From: Hygrocybe punicea
Lineage: Eukaryota; Basidiomycota; Agaricomycetes; Agaricales; Hygrophoraceae
Assembly: GCA_963556145.1 (NCBI GenBank)
Contig: OY744470.1
Span: forward strand, 2,604,001-2,668,000
DNA: 64,000 bases
Reading direction: 5' to 3'
The notes beneath the pieces were generated by a model. It saw only the letters and a list, made by a program, of their open reading frames with translations. It was not told the origin of the DNA and did not search any database. Made by a program: the position numbers and the translations under genes. Positions 24,500-36,346 of this stretch are shown here, piece by piece; within the stretch, counting starts at the first letter, position 1; each line of letters starts with the position of its first letter.

Positions 24500-27400
24500 T
24501 TATAAATCCGAATATCCCATCAAGTCGTCCGAGGTGTCTGTGATCGCGCCGGTCAGGTCTGCCGCAGGAGGTCCAAGGTCCTTGCCGCCATCTATGCTCT
24601 CTCCGTCAGACGAAAGCTCTGCATCGGAAGCCGGGTCTCCTTCAGTGGACAGGACGGGTTTCCTTCACAGCCACACGTTAGTTAGTTAGTTACGAAAGAA
24701 ATCAGATGGACGGTCACTCACCTAGGACTTTGTACTCGGTTCTGCTTCTTTCGCCGTGGGGAAGTTACACTACGTTTCGATGGAGTTAATAATCTCCTGT
24801 ATGTCACCAGATAAATTCAATAATGGGGCGTGATCAATTCATGTCTTACTTGGTACCCTTGTGTGTAACTGGAGTGCTGTTCACCCAATTCTCATCCTCA
24901 GCCTCAAGTTCATTTGATGAGCTGAAGCAAGGGTGATCCACCATAAGCAGAATCAAATGACGGGAACACAACGAAACTTACGATTCTGGTGAAGGTTCTC
25001 CGAACCCTTGTTTCCCTGCCGATTTGCGAAGGCTTGCAGTGGTAACCTTTACCTTTTCCTTCCCTTTCCCTTGACTCCGTTTCGGTATCGGTGGACTACG
25101 GTAGTATGAGAATATCAGAACAAGTGATACCAGCATGGAAAGAAGGCATGAATCACGGTCGCAGTGCCTCCTCTTGTGAAGAACTATTGCTCTGATCATC
25201 GCTCACTCTTGGCAACCTTTCAGAAACAAAATCATCAACTTCCAGCCAGAGCCACCGATTTTTAAATAGTGTTCACCTTGGTTGGCATCGGGCACTACTT
25301 GTTGACCCCCGACTTTTCAGCTTGGAAGGAGATGTGGAGTCAGCGATTGCATTGACATCACGCGTTTCTGGGACGGCGATTCCGATAAACTCGTACAGGT
25401 GGCAGATCTCTGGGTCCCCAATATACTTCTGTTCATCGAGCAGTTCCAGTTCTTTGGCAAACAATTTGTTGAACTTGCTTGTAAATTGATTCACGGCTTT
25501 TTCTGCCGACTTATCCAGCGGAGATTGCTGGCCGTGATGTGAGCCAGAGTTAACTTTGGAAATAAACATCTTGGCAAGCAGACCTTCCGCAGATTGGATA
25601 TGAGAATGTTCAGTTTCAGTAAGGATAGCGATTCGATTTCAGGGGGGAAGTATAACTGTCCAAGTAGTTGACAGAGATTCTTCTGGTCTCCACCTAGAAA
25701 ACTACATGGAGTCAAAGGTCAATAACAATTCGTATAAACTCACTCTTTCGATCAGAATCATAGAGCGCTTTGAGGATATCAACAGCAAGATCCACGTGCA
25801 CGTGCCCATCAGTCTGTTCGCTGTACGCACCATCATGACCAGTCTGAAAAACCTACAGAATATATCACATACGATTTCGCTGCCTTTTGCGGATTGGTCC
25901 AGTCAAGGAAAAGTAGTCCAAATTGATAAGGTGCAATCATCACTTGACCCTCATCCAGTTCGTCGTGCACGCCGGTCACTAAATCGTAAACGGTCATGAA
26001 AATCTAATGAGGCGATCAATCAGCAACTATCGAGTGCGCGGAATCAAGGTATAATAATCTTACCGACTGCATCAAGCTCTGATTAGCCGGGGCAGAGTAA
26101 CAATACACGGGGAAGAAATACGACAGGGATTGTCGCAGTTGCAGGTTATCTGCGGTGGCGGGTGAAACGTACCCTAAAACAAGACTGATTAGCACCTGCC
26201 CAAGCGACCATAAAAAAAAGTGAGTTCGGGTTGAACGAGGATTACAAAGTGGATTGTACCCTAGGATCGGTTACCACGCCAGACATCAAGAGCTTGCTGA
26301 TCCCAATACAGAGCACAGCCTGAACGGCATTCGACTCCTCCGTTTCTAGTGTTTGCAACAAGAACGTGATAATACGGTTTGCCTCAAAAGGTTAGTGTGC
26401 CGATGAACCTTTAGCGCCCTCCATTCCCGGGGAGTGAGAAAGTGTACCCACAATATCCTCAGATCGGCCAAAGAATTCGTGATCATATACGGTCAACAAG
26501 TCGAAGATGATGTGAAGAACCTTAAGTTTGAGTTCATCTGGAGAGCCTTGCACTTGATTTAGGAACAGCTGGAACGAGCCCAATGCCATGTTCTACGTGT
26601 CACGACAAGCAGTCTAACAACGACCAGGTAGCATGAAGGAGTCCTACTTGCCTTGGCAATGAGACAGCACAGTCCAAGACTAATGAGACCTTTTTCACGC
26701 ATCACGAGTTCCTTCCTCTTCACAGCAGGGATGATTAAATCAGCCAGGATTCCTTCCAACGTCGAGTTGTCCTCAAAGCTCTACCGAATTGCACATCAAC
26801 CCTAGAAACTGGTGACCGAATGGACTACGCACTCCGTAGACGCGTTCAAGCATCCCGATACAGACGTTTAGGCACCTTATATCAATGAGATCTGCTCTAT
26901 AGGCTTCGCCTGCAGTCATTTGGTGTCGTTCTTTCGTTCTACGCATGGAGCGCTCTCGTCCTATGGTGTGTGTGGTGTCCGACTGGTTGTCGCCTAGGTG
27001 CTGGATCCCCATGGACAATTAAGAGAATAACCGAGAACGGGACCAAGGAGGAATAAGGAGAAGCTCACTGAAACATCAACATCATCAGCATCATTAATTC
27101 CAACGTTGTCATCACCGTCTCTGAGTTCAAGGACCACCTCAACAACGATTCGAATAAGCTCCCGTTCAGTGGTCGAAATCTTTGAGAGTACATCTAAACA
27201 GGGATCGATTAACTGCTCAGGGAGTTGATCATGCGCCAACATGTCCTCTGGAAGTGATAAGTAAATAAAGTATTTGTCAGCACCACGATGTACTCACTGA
27301 CAACAGCGAAGACCTTTCTCCTTCCAATCTCGTCTGAGTAGTCCAACTTTACCGCAATCCTCAACAACTCCCCTAGAACTACTTCTGCTTTCGCAAGGTT

Positions 27401-28982
27401 TTCCTCTCGTCGTTCACTCTCCTCTTCGTCCTCGTCCTCCAATGTATCTTCCTCGTCCTCCTGCATCAGTCCCAACAACGAATTGTACGATTCTTGCATG
27501 TAGAATGCAAACGCGGTCACGGGTGGCAACGCTGTGCTTTCGAGAAAAGCATCATTCCTAGTATCAAGACAATGTTCGATACAAACACGTGCCAGCAAAA
27601 CAGACTCGGGTGTCAGTTCATGCCAATAAAGTTCTGAAATAAACCATGAGCAACGAGAATAGCAGGCGCAGTGGAAATACCATTGAATTTTAATAAATCC
27701 AGAGTTTCCCCCCGCGTGATGAATATAGAAAGGAGTGCATCAGCAGCAGCCTTCATACCACCACCAACGATGTCAAATACTTGTAGAAAGTAGACAAGGC
27801 CACGTATGATGCCCTCATCTTCCCCAGCCCCCGAATCATAGCCGTCCTTGCTCTCCGCAAGCGCAATGTCAAACCATGTGGCGATCAACTTGCCAGCTGA
27901 GACGCGTACACTGGGCTCCCTGTCCCCCAATCCGTCCCTCACGAGCTGCTCCCGCTCCGAAATCGTCAATTGGCGCGGGTGCGCCAACTTCGTACATAAA
28001 ACTGAGATATAGAGGAGCTTGCGTGTGACAGGGTCAGTATCGCGCGTGCGAGTGAGGAGGATCGGCAGGGTGGACGCCGTGATGGGAGTATGGATGAGGG
28101 CGGCACGACGGACTTCACTATGAGTAACACATGTGAGCGGAGTGGAGGGTTGGAAAGTGGAGTGGCGCACGCGGTGGGGTCGAACTGCAGGACGTCCAAG
28201 AGGACCTCAAGAATGGTTGGTTCGTCCATCTCAAGGTCATCTGGATTTTCGCTACCTGCGAGTTTCGATAGTGCAATGACAGCGTGCACGCGGATAAGCG
28301 ACTCCTTGTCATACACTCTTTGGATCAGACAACGTCGGAGGACGGTATACAGGTCTTCGCTTTGTTGACGTCAGATAAAACCGATGGCAACATTAATGAA
28401 ACTAACTCACTCTAGTTCACCAAGATGGGATATCATGTCGGAGATCAGATTGACCGAGCGGAATCGCACAATTTTATTCTTGGCAGTGAATCCTTGAAAG
28501 AGCCACGTAATAAGTCGTGCGACGAAGCGAGAAGTGAAGTTGTCGTCTTCGTCAAATAATACAGGGGAAGGTAGGTGTTGGGCGGTGTTGGTCTTGTGCT
28601 CGTAGGCTAGGGTCCACGCATGCATAATGTTGTGAACTTGGCATCAGAGAGGTGGACCAGTCGACGTACCCTTTTCGACGATAAACTTGACATATTCTCC
28701 GATAAATTTGACAGTTCGATCAGCGGATGAGGGACCCTTCTTTATGGCCAAAACGCGGTTGATCATATCAATAAAGATGTCGCCAAAGAGCCGTTCTCCG
28801 ACATGCTTCACGGAAGTGCCATTCTTGAAAGAGTGGGTGAAATTGCTAGCCTGGACATGATGCTTGTAAAGCGAGACGCAATTTTTTCGGTGGTTTGCGG
28901 TTGTGAGCTGCGTTTGGTGGAAGAGGGCGGCAAGTGATCCCTGTAAAGCCTCAGTGTCGAAGGCCGTTGGAGAAGGAGCCAT
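24500..28982 (-). CDS. YCG1: Condensin complex subunit 3 (CAP-G/Ycg1/Cnd3)
   Basis: The CAP-G HEAT-repeat protein binds DNA with Brn1/CAP-H in condensin and compacts mitotic chromosomes. The N-terminus gives LAALFHQTQLTTANHRKNC and FIDMINRVLAIKKG. HEAT-like exons follow: ARLITWLFQGFTAKNKIVRF and VYDKESLIRVHAVIALSKLA, with EVRRAALIHTPIT and DREPSVRVSAGKLIATWF. An acidic linker (EDEEDTLEDEDEEESERREE) comes next. The C-terminal Cnd3 domain has VMREKGLISLGLCCLIAK, then GSPDELKLKVLHIIFDLL and YFFPVYCYSAPANQ. The Ser/Asp-rich C-terminus ends at TAA 24500. I start at ATG 28982 (MAPSP); an in-frame ATG six codons upstream also exists. There are about 18 short introns. No lesion was seen. Confidence 0.88.
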
Positions 28983-29422
28983 TGTCCAGTACGATCTCAA
29001 CTGGCATGGCTGGTCATGCTCTGCTTAGTCAGCGAGACTCTCAGCTTAGTCACCTAACTAGATTAATATTGTCCAGGCATGCAATAATCCGGTGACGTGC
29101 AGGAGTTAGAGTGCTAGAAAGAATGGATTGCAGAGGATTTGCAGAGATTTTTTTTTTGTATTTCTATGTGGAGTATGTCATGTTCAGAGTGGAGATATTG
29201 GGTGACTTGCCGCACTGTTGCTACAAACGCGTTTTTGGGACATATCGTGGTAGGTATGAATACTTTGTACAGTAAGGAGGAGATCTGTCGACTTATTTTT
29301 GTCGAAAACACGTCGTGGAAGCGGTCAAACGAGAATTGTTCTCAGAGGTGTCTCGGCATCTTCCATTGGTCGCACAGCTGGAACATTTTCTACGATCTCA
29401 ACAGACGTCAGTATCGAGCGCA
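28983..29422. promoter_or_regulatory. Divergent promoter region, condensin / COQ7
   Basis: About 440 bp separate the start codons of the minus-strand condensin gene and the plus-strand COQ7 gene, so both promoters must lie here. I see no clear TATA element. A T-run (29149-29157) is present. Confidence 0.5.
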
Positions 29423-30213
29423 ATGTTGTTGTCGCCAACATTCCGACCATTCTTGCGCGTTTCTCGATCGTTTGCGATGATGCACTCCCGGGCCAGGTCG
29501 TCCGCCATATACATGGAAGCGTTTGATTCGTTAGATCCCGCGGTGTCATCCACTCCAGATGATATCACTCCTGAAATGCGTACAACTCTAGACAGTACTT
29601 TACGCGTTGATCAAGCAGGAGAAGTAGCCGCAAATTGGATTTATCGAGGTCAAATGTTTGTGTTGGGCAGAGATCCCTCCGCCGGACCTCTGATTCAAGT
29701 TCGTCTCGTTACGAACGTTGTCTTGCCAATATTGATTGAGAGACTGAGTTTTGTAGGAGATGTGGGATCAGGAGAAAAGGCACCTTGCAGTAATGGACAA
29801 ACTACGGGTACAACATCGTGTTCGGCCAACAATATTTACAGAAGTCGCCAAGGTCGCGGGATTCGGTCTAGGAACTGCTACAGCCCTGATGGGCAAAGAG
29901 GCTGCAATGGCATGCACAGAAGCCGTAGAGACAGTCATCGGGGAGCACTACGATAAGTTAGACTTTCCAATGTGTCATGGTAACTCAAGTCGATGTTATT
30001 GCTAGCCAACTGAAAGAACTGGAAGCTTTGCAGTCGTCGCATCCGAGCATCCCACTTCTCAGAGATGTTGTGTGTGAGTTCAGGGACGACGAACTCGAGC
30101 ACCTTAACATTGCCGTAGAGCAATTTTCGCAACGTGCACCTGCTCATGCTCTCCTCAGCACCCTGGTTGGAGCAGGTTGTAAAATTGCTATTGAGGTCTG
30201 CAAAAGGTTCTAA
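29423..30213 (+). CDS. COQ7: 5-demethoxyubiquinone hydroxylase (COQ7)
   Basis: Coq7 is the diiron monooxygenase that hydroxylates demethoxyubiquinone in the late ubiquinone pathway at the mitochondrial inner membrane. Three exons (29423-29698, 29757-29956, 30006-30213) give 227 residues. The N-terminus ([20 protein letters not shown]) is an evident mitochondrial presequence, which decided the start. Iron-ligand motifs are visible in order: [18 protein letters not shown] (ExxH), [14 protein letters not shown], and DDELEHLN (ExxH). Length and motif order match the family. The second intron is GTTAGA...GCTAG, and splicing restores EHYDNQLKELE. Confidence 0.93.
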
Positions 30214-30746
30214 CAAGGGATCGTGCTTGACGGCAAGTTCCTATTGTATACTTTGCCTTACAAGTGTGGCAAGCTCTGCCAACGAGACATTGTTCCCAAA
30301 GAACTGAACATCCTTTAGTTGGCAATCTTCCCTTATTGTGTGCTAAGTTTGATTCAGGTTCAGGCCCGATCTTCATGTTTTCGGCCAATTTGTGGCAACT
30401 CATCCTCCTCAATTTGAACTGCCGAAGCCTTTCGATAAGTCGATGCGTCAAAACCTCCGAGTTTGTGGATGATCCTTTTGTCATTATGAACCACAGGAAT
30501 TTTTCCTCGAGATCGTCATTGCGCTGTCAAAATTAGGCTGCCAGTGATTGAGGTGGACATAAAACCGCAGACTCTACTGCCACTGTGGACGGAACCTTTG
30601 TCTCCGGGCCACTCCATAACCACACCGAAACGTCGCCACTCATAGACGCCTTATAACGCAGCTTCAGTTTCAGTTTCCTGTTCAAATTCCGTGTTCTAAA
30701 ACTTGATAACGCTCTTTACATCTCATCGTGTTATCTGACCATCCTC
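30214..30746. other. Intergenic, nothing recognised
   Basis: No gene features are seen between COQ7 and the next plus-strand start. Short open frames have no family character. Confidence 0.5.
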
Positions 30747-31591
30747 ATGCCTTTTCCATTTGCTATCGTACGCGGCGTTCTTCTTAGTAAGTTCTTCACC
30801 TATTGATGCGGTACTCATAGTTCACCGACCTTACAGCCCTCGTCTTCGTCTGTCATTCGGCCTTGATGGCTCTAGCCGCCCTCGCTTTTGCGACACAATC
30901 TAGAAGTGGTAAATATACACCTGTATGCCCCATGAGTCTCATAGCTGATATTGATCTGCGTAGTTCATATAGCCTTCCAAATTGGGATGAATATTGTAGC
31001 CATGATGATTATCCCTGCCTCGTTCGTTTTTCACCTGGCAATGCGAAATTCTCTGACCTGATGCTTTGTCTCAGTCTCATTTACAAATCCACTCATAGCA
31101 GAAGCGAGCCTGGGAATACTACTAACATGGTCACGTTCGGTTCACTCTGGCTCGCTGGATTAAGTGAGCGGAATCGTCTCGATTCAATGTTGTAATGTAC
31201 TGAAAGTCAACGGTAGTCGGGTCCATTCTCGTCACATTGCGCGCACACAGTCATCATGGTGTTGGGCTCTTCGAGGACTTTGTGGGTGTGGGTGTGGGAT
31301 ATCATGATGTAGCCTTTCTCTTTGTTACACTATCTTGGATTGCCACCGTTGCGGGTGCATTTAAACCTTTCTTTCGCTTGTTTCACATAGCTAATCCTTT
31401 CTATTGCAGCCGTCATAGGACTAGTGGTGTGTTATGTCGACGACCTTCCTGGTGTTATCAAGGTCCGACCCCGAAAATGTCCTCGTCTGCGCAGACTGCC
31501 CGTTTCTGGAACCAATCTCAAATACCCCCTACCCTCTGGATCTCAGGAATCCCAGTATGTCGACTGGTCAAGGGTTGACTTGGGAGCCTGA
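30747..31591 (+). CDS. Small membrane protein, possibly MARVEL-like
   Basis: ATG 30747 gives MPFPFAIVRGVLL, then an intron (GTAAGT...TACAG). The next exon is LVFVCHSALMALAALAFATQ, then, after a second intron ending GCGTAG, VHIAFQIGMNIVAMMIIPAS. A later exon gives HDVAFLFVTLSWIATVAAV and continues IGLVVCYVDDLPGVIKVRPR. The stop TGA is at 31591. Four hydrophobic helices in about 200 residues would fit a MARVEL-like fungal membrane protein, but no diagnostic residue was found. The exon between about 31020 and 31200 is unresolved. The gene is real in outline; the exact model is provisional. Confidence 0.5.
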
Positions 31592-31697
31592 CAACTACGT
31601 CACCTCGAAATGAGGTCTTGTTTGCGGTCACTCTAGTTTATTTCAAGGTATTATGTCGGCAGCATGATAATACATAGTTGCACTGTAAAAAACTCAG

Positions 31698-33197
31698 TCA
31701 GAAAAAGTTGCCCAGGTCAATGCTGTTGTATGCCTCGTCCGGAATATCGTTTTCTCTCCAGTAGGTTTCTTCTGGTAACTCGTCAATTCCGTGTTCATGA
31801 TTTTCGCTTCCATCTTGGAAGCAGCCCAAATCCAGTGGAGAAACCTGGGCTGCTTCCTTTTCATTCACGACTACGTCTGTGACATTCGCGCTTTCCGCAA
31901 AGTGAGGCGGTTGAATGGGAAAAGTCTGCCGTTGCGGGGTATTATCCTCAGGAAGGAAGCAGAGGCCGCCAGTCGTGACAATATAGTCAAGAGACCTTGG
32001 TACCCCAACAGAAGTGAAGATGATGCTCAGTCGCCGAATTAAAATGGCTTGGTCCTCCGAAGCGGATATGAACGGAGTGCGGGACTCGCGACTGGGATGG
32101 TGATGGTCTAGAATTTTCGACTGCTTCGCTCCTTGGTTTGGAACCTCGTTCAGGTAACGCCGCCTGCCAGTTCGGCTAAGCAGAATGCGTGCATTAACCT
32201 GATTAGCCCATACGAGTCCCAGGCAAGCTTCCTTTCCATCTTCTCCTGGCAGACTATGAGCTCGGTTAAACCAACGGGCTTGATCTCCATATATCAAATC
32301 ACCACGGTCACCTACGAATCCTCGATTAAATACGTCCACCACTTCGTTCAATACTAGAACTGCAATCTGGTACCTGGCAGCGAGGGCATGAAGGAGAGTC
32401 GAAATCTTTGATATATTTCTTGATCGCTCAACAAGTGTATCTGTGGTGGTCTTGATTGATGAGTGGAACAGTTCAGCGAGAGCGTCTATGACGAGGAGCT
32501 TGACAGTTCTGTCAGATGATTGCGTTGACATGAAGTCTGGAAGTATTTGAGACAGGACGCGGATTAAGGTGGGTATTGTGGGTGTCGTGATGGTATGTAT
32601 GTGTGCTAGACTGCACATGGCGGGTGAAAGCAAGGGATGGTCTTCGGAAATTTGCACTAGCCGCGATGTGGGCAACTGAGAAGATGTAATCAGGTAACAT
32701 GCTGAACCAGATAGCCCTCGTAAATTGTTTGGGAGCTGAACTGACAGCGCTAGCTGAAGGGCGAGCTGAGTCTTCCCGGCTGCACTGCTGTTGATTAGCA
32801 ATTGCTTAACAACTAGATTTGAGCGAACCTTTCCCCAACCACTTCCCAGATCATCCCAGTTCGAATCCCACCCCCAAGAGCATCGTCGAGTTGGGCATCC
32901 CCAGTAGTAAAGGTCTCATTTCCTTCGTGCAGCACATCTTCAAGGAGGCGGACCTGTGTCGTAGATGTCTCTCTACATACGGCTTCGACCATGCTCTTAA
33001 CCTCCAAAGGCGAGACTTTGCATTTCTTGGCAATATCGTTCGGTGAAGTCAGCATCATATCTGCAACACTCAATATGCTGCCTGATTGTTACGAGATGAG
33101 AAAAGGCAGAGGTGATAAAATATGACTTGCCCCGCTTCAAACCTGCCTTTTGGATGCCAGACAGACCAGCGAGCGTTGAAAGCAAAACTGAATCCAT
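31698..33197 (-). CDS. RAD57: RAD51-family recombinase, RAD57/XRCC3-like
   Basis: Three exons (33197-33131, 33081-32829, 32787-31698) give 469 residues. The N-terminal helix-hairpin region (LSVADMMLTSPNDIAKKCKV) precedes TTGDAQLDDALGGGIRTGMI. Walker A is assembled across an intron as GESSAAGKTQ. The Walker B-like strand is KLLVIDALAEL. LNEVVDVF and the C-terminal VTTGGLCFLPE also fit. Rad57/XRCC3 paralogues help load Rad51 on ssDNA for homologous recombination and replication-fork repair. Intron 1 (33130-33082, 49 nt) has a GC donor (GCAAGT) and AG acceptor, and no GT alternative keeps the frame. The stop TGA is at 31698. RAD57 versus XRCC3 is a judgement from the N-terminus. Confidence 0.85.
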
Positions 33198-33403
33198 GGG
33201 TCTGCGCAGAAAGGCTAGAGGACTTCAACGAGCAACGCCGTCGTGCGTCACATCAAAAGTGCAAATCGTTGCAAGGTCAGGTGACACATCCAAGCTCAGA
33301 CGCATTCCAAGCTGACGTCAGAATTGCAGGGATTTTGGAAGGCCAGGCAAGGGAGTGGCCAAGCAGGAAAGGATTGGGAGATTTGACCAGAGCGTCTTTA
33401 CGA

Positions 33404-33820
33404 TTACAACATTCCTCCGGAACATGGCCTTTGCCCAAGCCTCCTGGGATCAATGCCCACCAGACGCGCAATAGCGAGATTCGGGGGAAGCTTGAGACTC
33501 AGGTCATAGTAAGCGATGTATTCAAGTTCACCTTCGTCAAACTTGTTTAACAGGCTGATTCAACATCTAGCCTCTCGAGGCGGGTTCCACGCATGTGGCG
33601 GCCATACGAAGGGTGAAGATCGATGGCTGTGGTGTAAAGATGTTTGGCTCCCTCTTCAGAACATCACGTCGCCGTTCGCTGGGTAGAGAAAAACTTGGCG
33701 GACAATGGGTGCACGAGGGTCACGGGTCCATGGGGATTCGTGGACAGCGTGAAGCCTCGGACGGTGATAACAGATCTCGCACAGAGGTGAACTCCGGTAT
33801 TTTTCGTCTGGAGATTTCAT
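33404..33820 (-). CDS. Small gene of unknown function, tentative model
   Basis: Between the RAD57-like gene and the phosphatase, the minus strand carries three blocks in different frames that read as real protein. The blocks are MKSPDEKYRSSPLCEICYHR (ATG 33820), EGAKHLYTTAIDLHPS, and KFDEGELEYIAYYDLSLKLP followed by NLAIARLVGIDPRRLGQRP. Two introns (about GTGCAC...TGAAG and GTATGG...AATCAG, 53 nt) would join them in phase and end at TAA 33404. An alternative last frame runs to 33318 (RRNVVIVKTLWSNL). I do not recognise the family. If the introns are wrong, it is a frameshifted relic. Confidence 0.4.
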
Positions 33821-33848
33821 ACTGCTTAACACTCGAAACCAATATTAA

Positions 33849-34942
33849 TCAGTCGGAACGGTCAGGAGCTTGGTACACGTAGGATTTTATGAGTTCCATT
33901 GTACATCGATGCAACTCATGTCTAACGGTTACAGACGACCCAATGCTCAGGATGGTGTTTTCATGTCCCAAGCCCTCAGACACACCTTGCCTTCTTGAAT
34001 TCCAAGCCAGAGCAGATGCCGAGACCTTTCGTAGAGTTAGCGGAATCACATTCAAGAACAAACAGAAAACTGACCAGCCCGTATTGCTGTAAGCGTAGTC
34101 TGACCAATGATGGTGGCCTGTTTCGTCTCCAAAGTCGAGCAAGGCCTCGTAAAGTTCCGTCATGAAAATGTTATGGGAGACGAAGACCACATGGGGGATT
34201 CCTTCTGGTACATCGCCCTTGTCGCAGCGCCTTGTAAGAGACCATATTGAAGCTTCTTTCTCAAGGACATCCACAATCTGCGGCAGATCTTGCAGCTCAA
34301 TGCCATGCTTCTCGATTGCCATGACGGTATTCATCTTGGCCCTCCTTGCAACATCATTCAAGCTCTCCCCGCCACCCCCAGGACGGTGATCGCGATCATT
34401 CACGCCATTGCCCAAGCGCTCCTTATAAGCCAGTTCACTGTAGCCTCGGCGCATGTAATCCTCGACAACTGTACCATAACGTTGTTCGCATAGGGACCGT
34501 TGGATACCGGGTTCTGGATGAAATTTGTTCACCTCCGCCAAGGCCTCAGCGGTACGGAGCGCCCTTTCCAAATCCGAACAATACAAGGCATCGATGCGAA
34601 CGTCAGCCCAATTTTCAGCCAGTGCCTTGGCTTGGGACTTGCCATACTCCGTCAACGGATCCTCAGTCTGGCAACTCTTTGTGGTATTACTCCGGCTCTT
34701 CGGGCTCGGTGAGAGTGGTATCGAGCATGAGAACTGTGCGCTCACTTGTCCGTGCCTGATGAGAGATAGAACCAACCACTTTCCCTTGTTCCCCCGAATT
34801 CCGTTCGACTTGAACTTCGTCGTGTCGATTTCGGCCTGCCACCATGCGTTTAACTGTTAAGCATTCAGAGTGGGACACGACGTACTGCCACCGACTTTAA
34901 CTCCTCCGAGTCCCCACTCTCTTTCTTGTTGTCGTTCTGCAT
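33849..34942 (-). CDS. Histidine phosphatase (phosphoglycerate-mutase fold)
   Basis: ATG 34942 (MQNDNKKESGDSEE) opens exon 1, which ends at a GTACGT donor. Exon 2 carries GKWLVLSLIRHGQ, the catalytic RHG motif whose His is phosphorylated. After another intron come DPLTEYGKSQAKALAENW, then IDALYCSDLERALRTAEALA and LCEQRYGTVVEDYM (the acid/Glu region). HVVFVSHNIFMTELYEALL supplies the second catalytic His. The order is that of branch-1 histidine phosphatases; the substrate cannot be told. A last intron with branch site CTAAC (GTTTTC...CGAAAG) precedes the C-terminal exon, which ends TGA 33849. The gene ends only about 30 bp from the next minus-strand start. Confidence 0.8.
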
Positions 34943-34984
34943 TGTGATATGCGTTGCTTAAGCCCCTGTGTAAATTTTGCCTTA

Positions 34985-35716
34985 TATAGCCATCCTGGTC
35001 CGTGCGCGGGACTTAGTCCGGGTGAAACCTGCGGGTGAATGAAACACTGAGCACGATGACCGTACCCGACCCGTACCCGACGCAATTTACCCGGGTTGAC
35101 CTGCAGGTAAACCGGTGGGCGCCACGGGTATAGGTAGTATTTGAGGGTCTAGTCTACGGAGTACTACTAGTCTTTGATTTTAATTATGTTATCCACATGA
35201 TCTTCAAGTTTGCTTTACCCTTACGCTCGGTTTGACTCTCGACTGCAAGTTGCTGCCTTCAAATCTTTTGGCATGAGCGGGGTATTGTACCATGAACCAA
35301 TAGCAACGAGAGCTTTGAAAGATTAGATGAATGCCGCGTTGGAGATGATTCACTTGAAGACGGCCAACTGAAAATGCATGTTGCTGAATTTCTATGGTCT
35401 CAAGTCAGAAGCCGCGAACAGAGATTCAATGAGGGTATTGGCATTCAAGAACTGTGAGCCAATGAATTGGCAATGTTACCAGGTCGTCAGGTTCAACGTT
35501 CAACAAATAACCTCAGTTATGGCTCGAGCCTGAGTCAAAGAGGGAATCAATCGATTAAATTGGGGAGTTCAGTATAGAGACGGGTGTACACGGGTATACC
35601 CGGGTCTATGAGCTCTCTACCCGTACCCGACCCGTAAGGGTAACCCGTACCCATTTAACCCGACCCGAGTGTTACCTACAGGTGTACCCGGGTTTTGCTT
35701 ACCCGTGCTAGGCCCT
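34985..35716. repeat. ACCCG-repeat flanked segment, possible DNA element
   Basis: Both edges (34995-35135 and 35580-35705) are packed with ACCCG/CGGGT, CCCGTACCCG and CTGCAGGT motifs in opposite senses, with about 450 bp of unrelated sequence between. The right edge ends ACCCGTGCTAGGCCCTA. Dense subterminal motifs with weak inverted ends are typical of non-autonomous hAT elements, but I find no clean terminal repeat or 8-bp duplication. The coordinates are approximate. Confidence 0.35.
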
Positions 35717-36346
35717 ATTCCGGATCGTTTACCATTACCGCAATCTAGCGAAAGATAAAGCGGTTCGTTGGTAACTTGGTATTGACTTACAGAGTGGGGG
35801 GGCGTTGGCCACAGAAATTCTCTACTAGGATCTGTTGACCGGGAGCTCTTGAGCGCATCTCCGAGACATCAGGAGACTTGGCAAGAAGCCATTCGGGTTG
35901 TCCACGATATACAAAAAAACACCTACAATTCAAACTACACTCCAGCTAACTTCAACAAAGAAGTCATATTGGCAGGACTCTGCATCGTAGAATTGCAGTG
36001 ATCATGAGCCTGAGCCACATCCAGTACCATAGGCGAGTGTTCAACCATCTCCTTTACGTCATTTGTTACCGCGGTGACCCCAGCGCGTCGTCGCCGAGTC
36101 CTCATCATCCAATATCAAAATGTTTGTTGTCCTCAGAGTCCACCCCTAGGCAACTTACATAACAAGTTTTTTCCTGAAGTCAACAGCTTTCCATTGGATC
36201 AAGTAGATTGCACATGCGCACAAGTTGGCTAACTTTACATAAAAGAAACAAGAGACAGTAATGAGATTCAACCAAAGAAAGGAAATCTATACACATGTGC
36301 GCCAATGTTAAACTTGAAAGCCAGAGTACTAGTGTGTTCCAACCGA
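35717..36346. other. Intergenic, nothing recognised
   Basis: No gene, repeat or RNA signal was found between the ACCCG segment and the terpene synthase stop. Confidence 0.45.

Noticed and set aside
33122..33550. 142-residue plus-strand open frame
   Set aside because: It is antisense to the RAD57-like first exon and the small minus-strand gene, and has no family features.
34985..35716. Complete hAT element with ACCCG subterminal repeats
   Set aside because: The ends TAGCCATCC and CTAGGCCCTA are poor inverses and the flanking 8-mers differ; kept only as a repeat.
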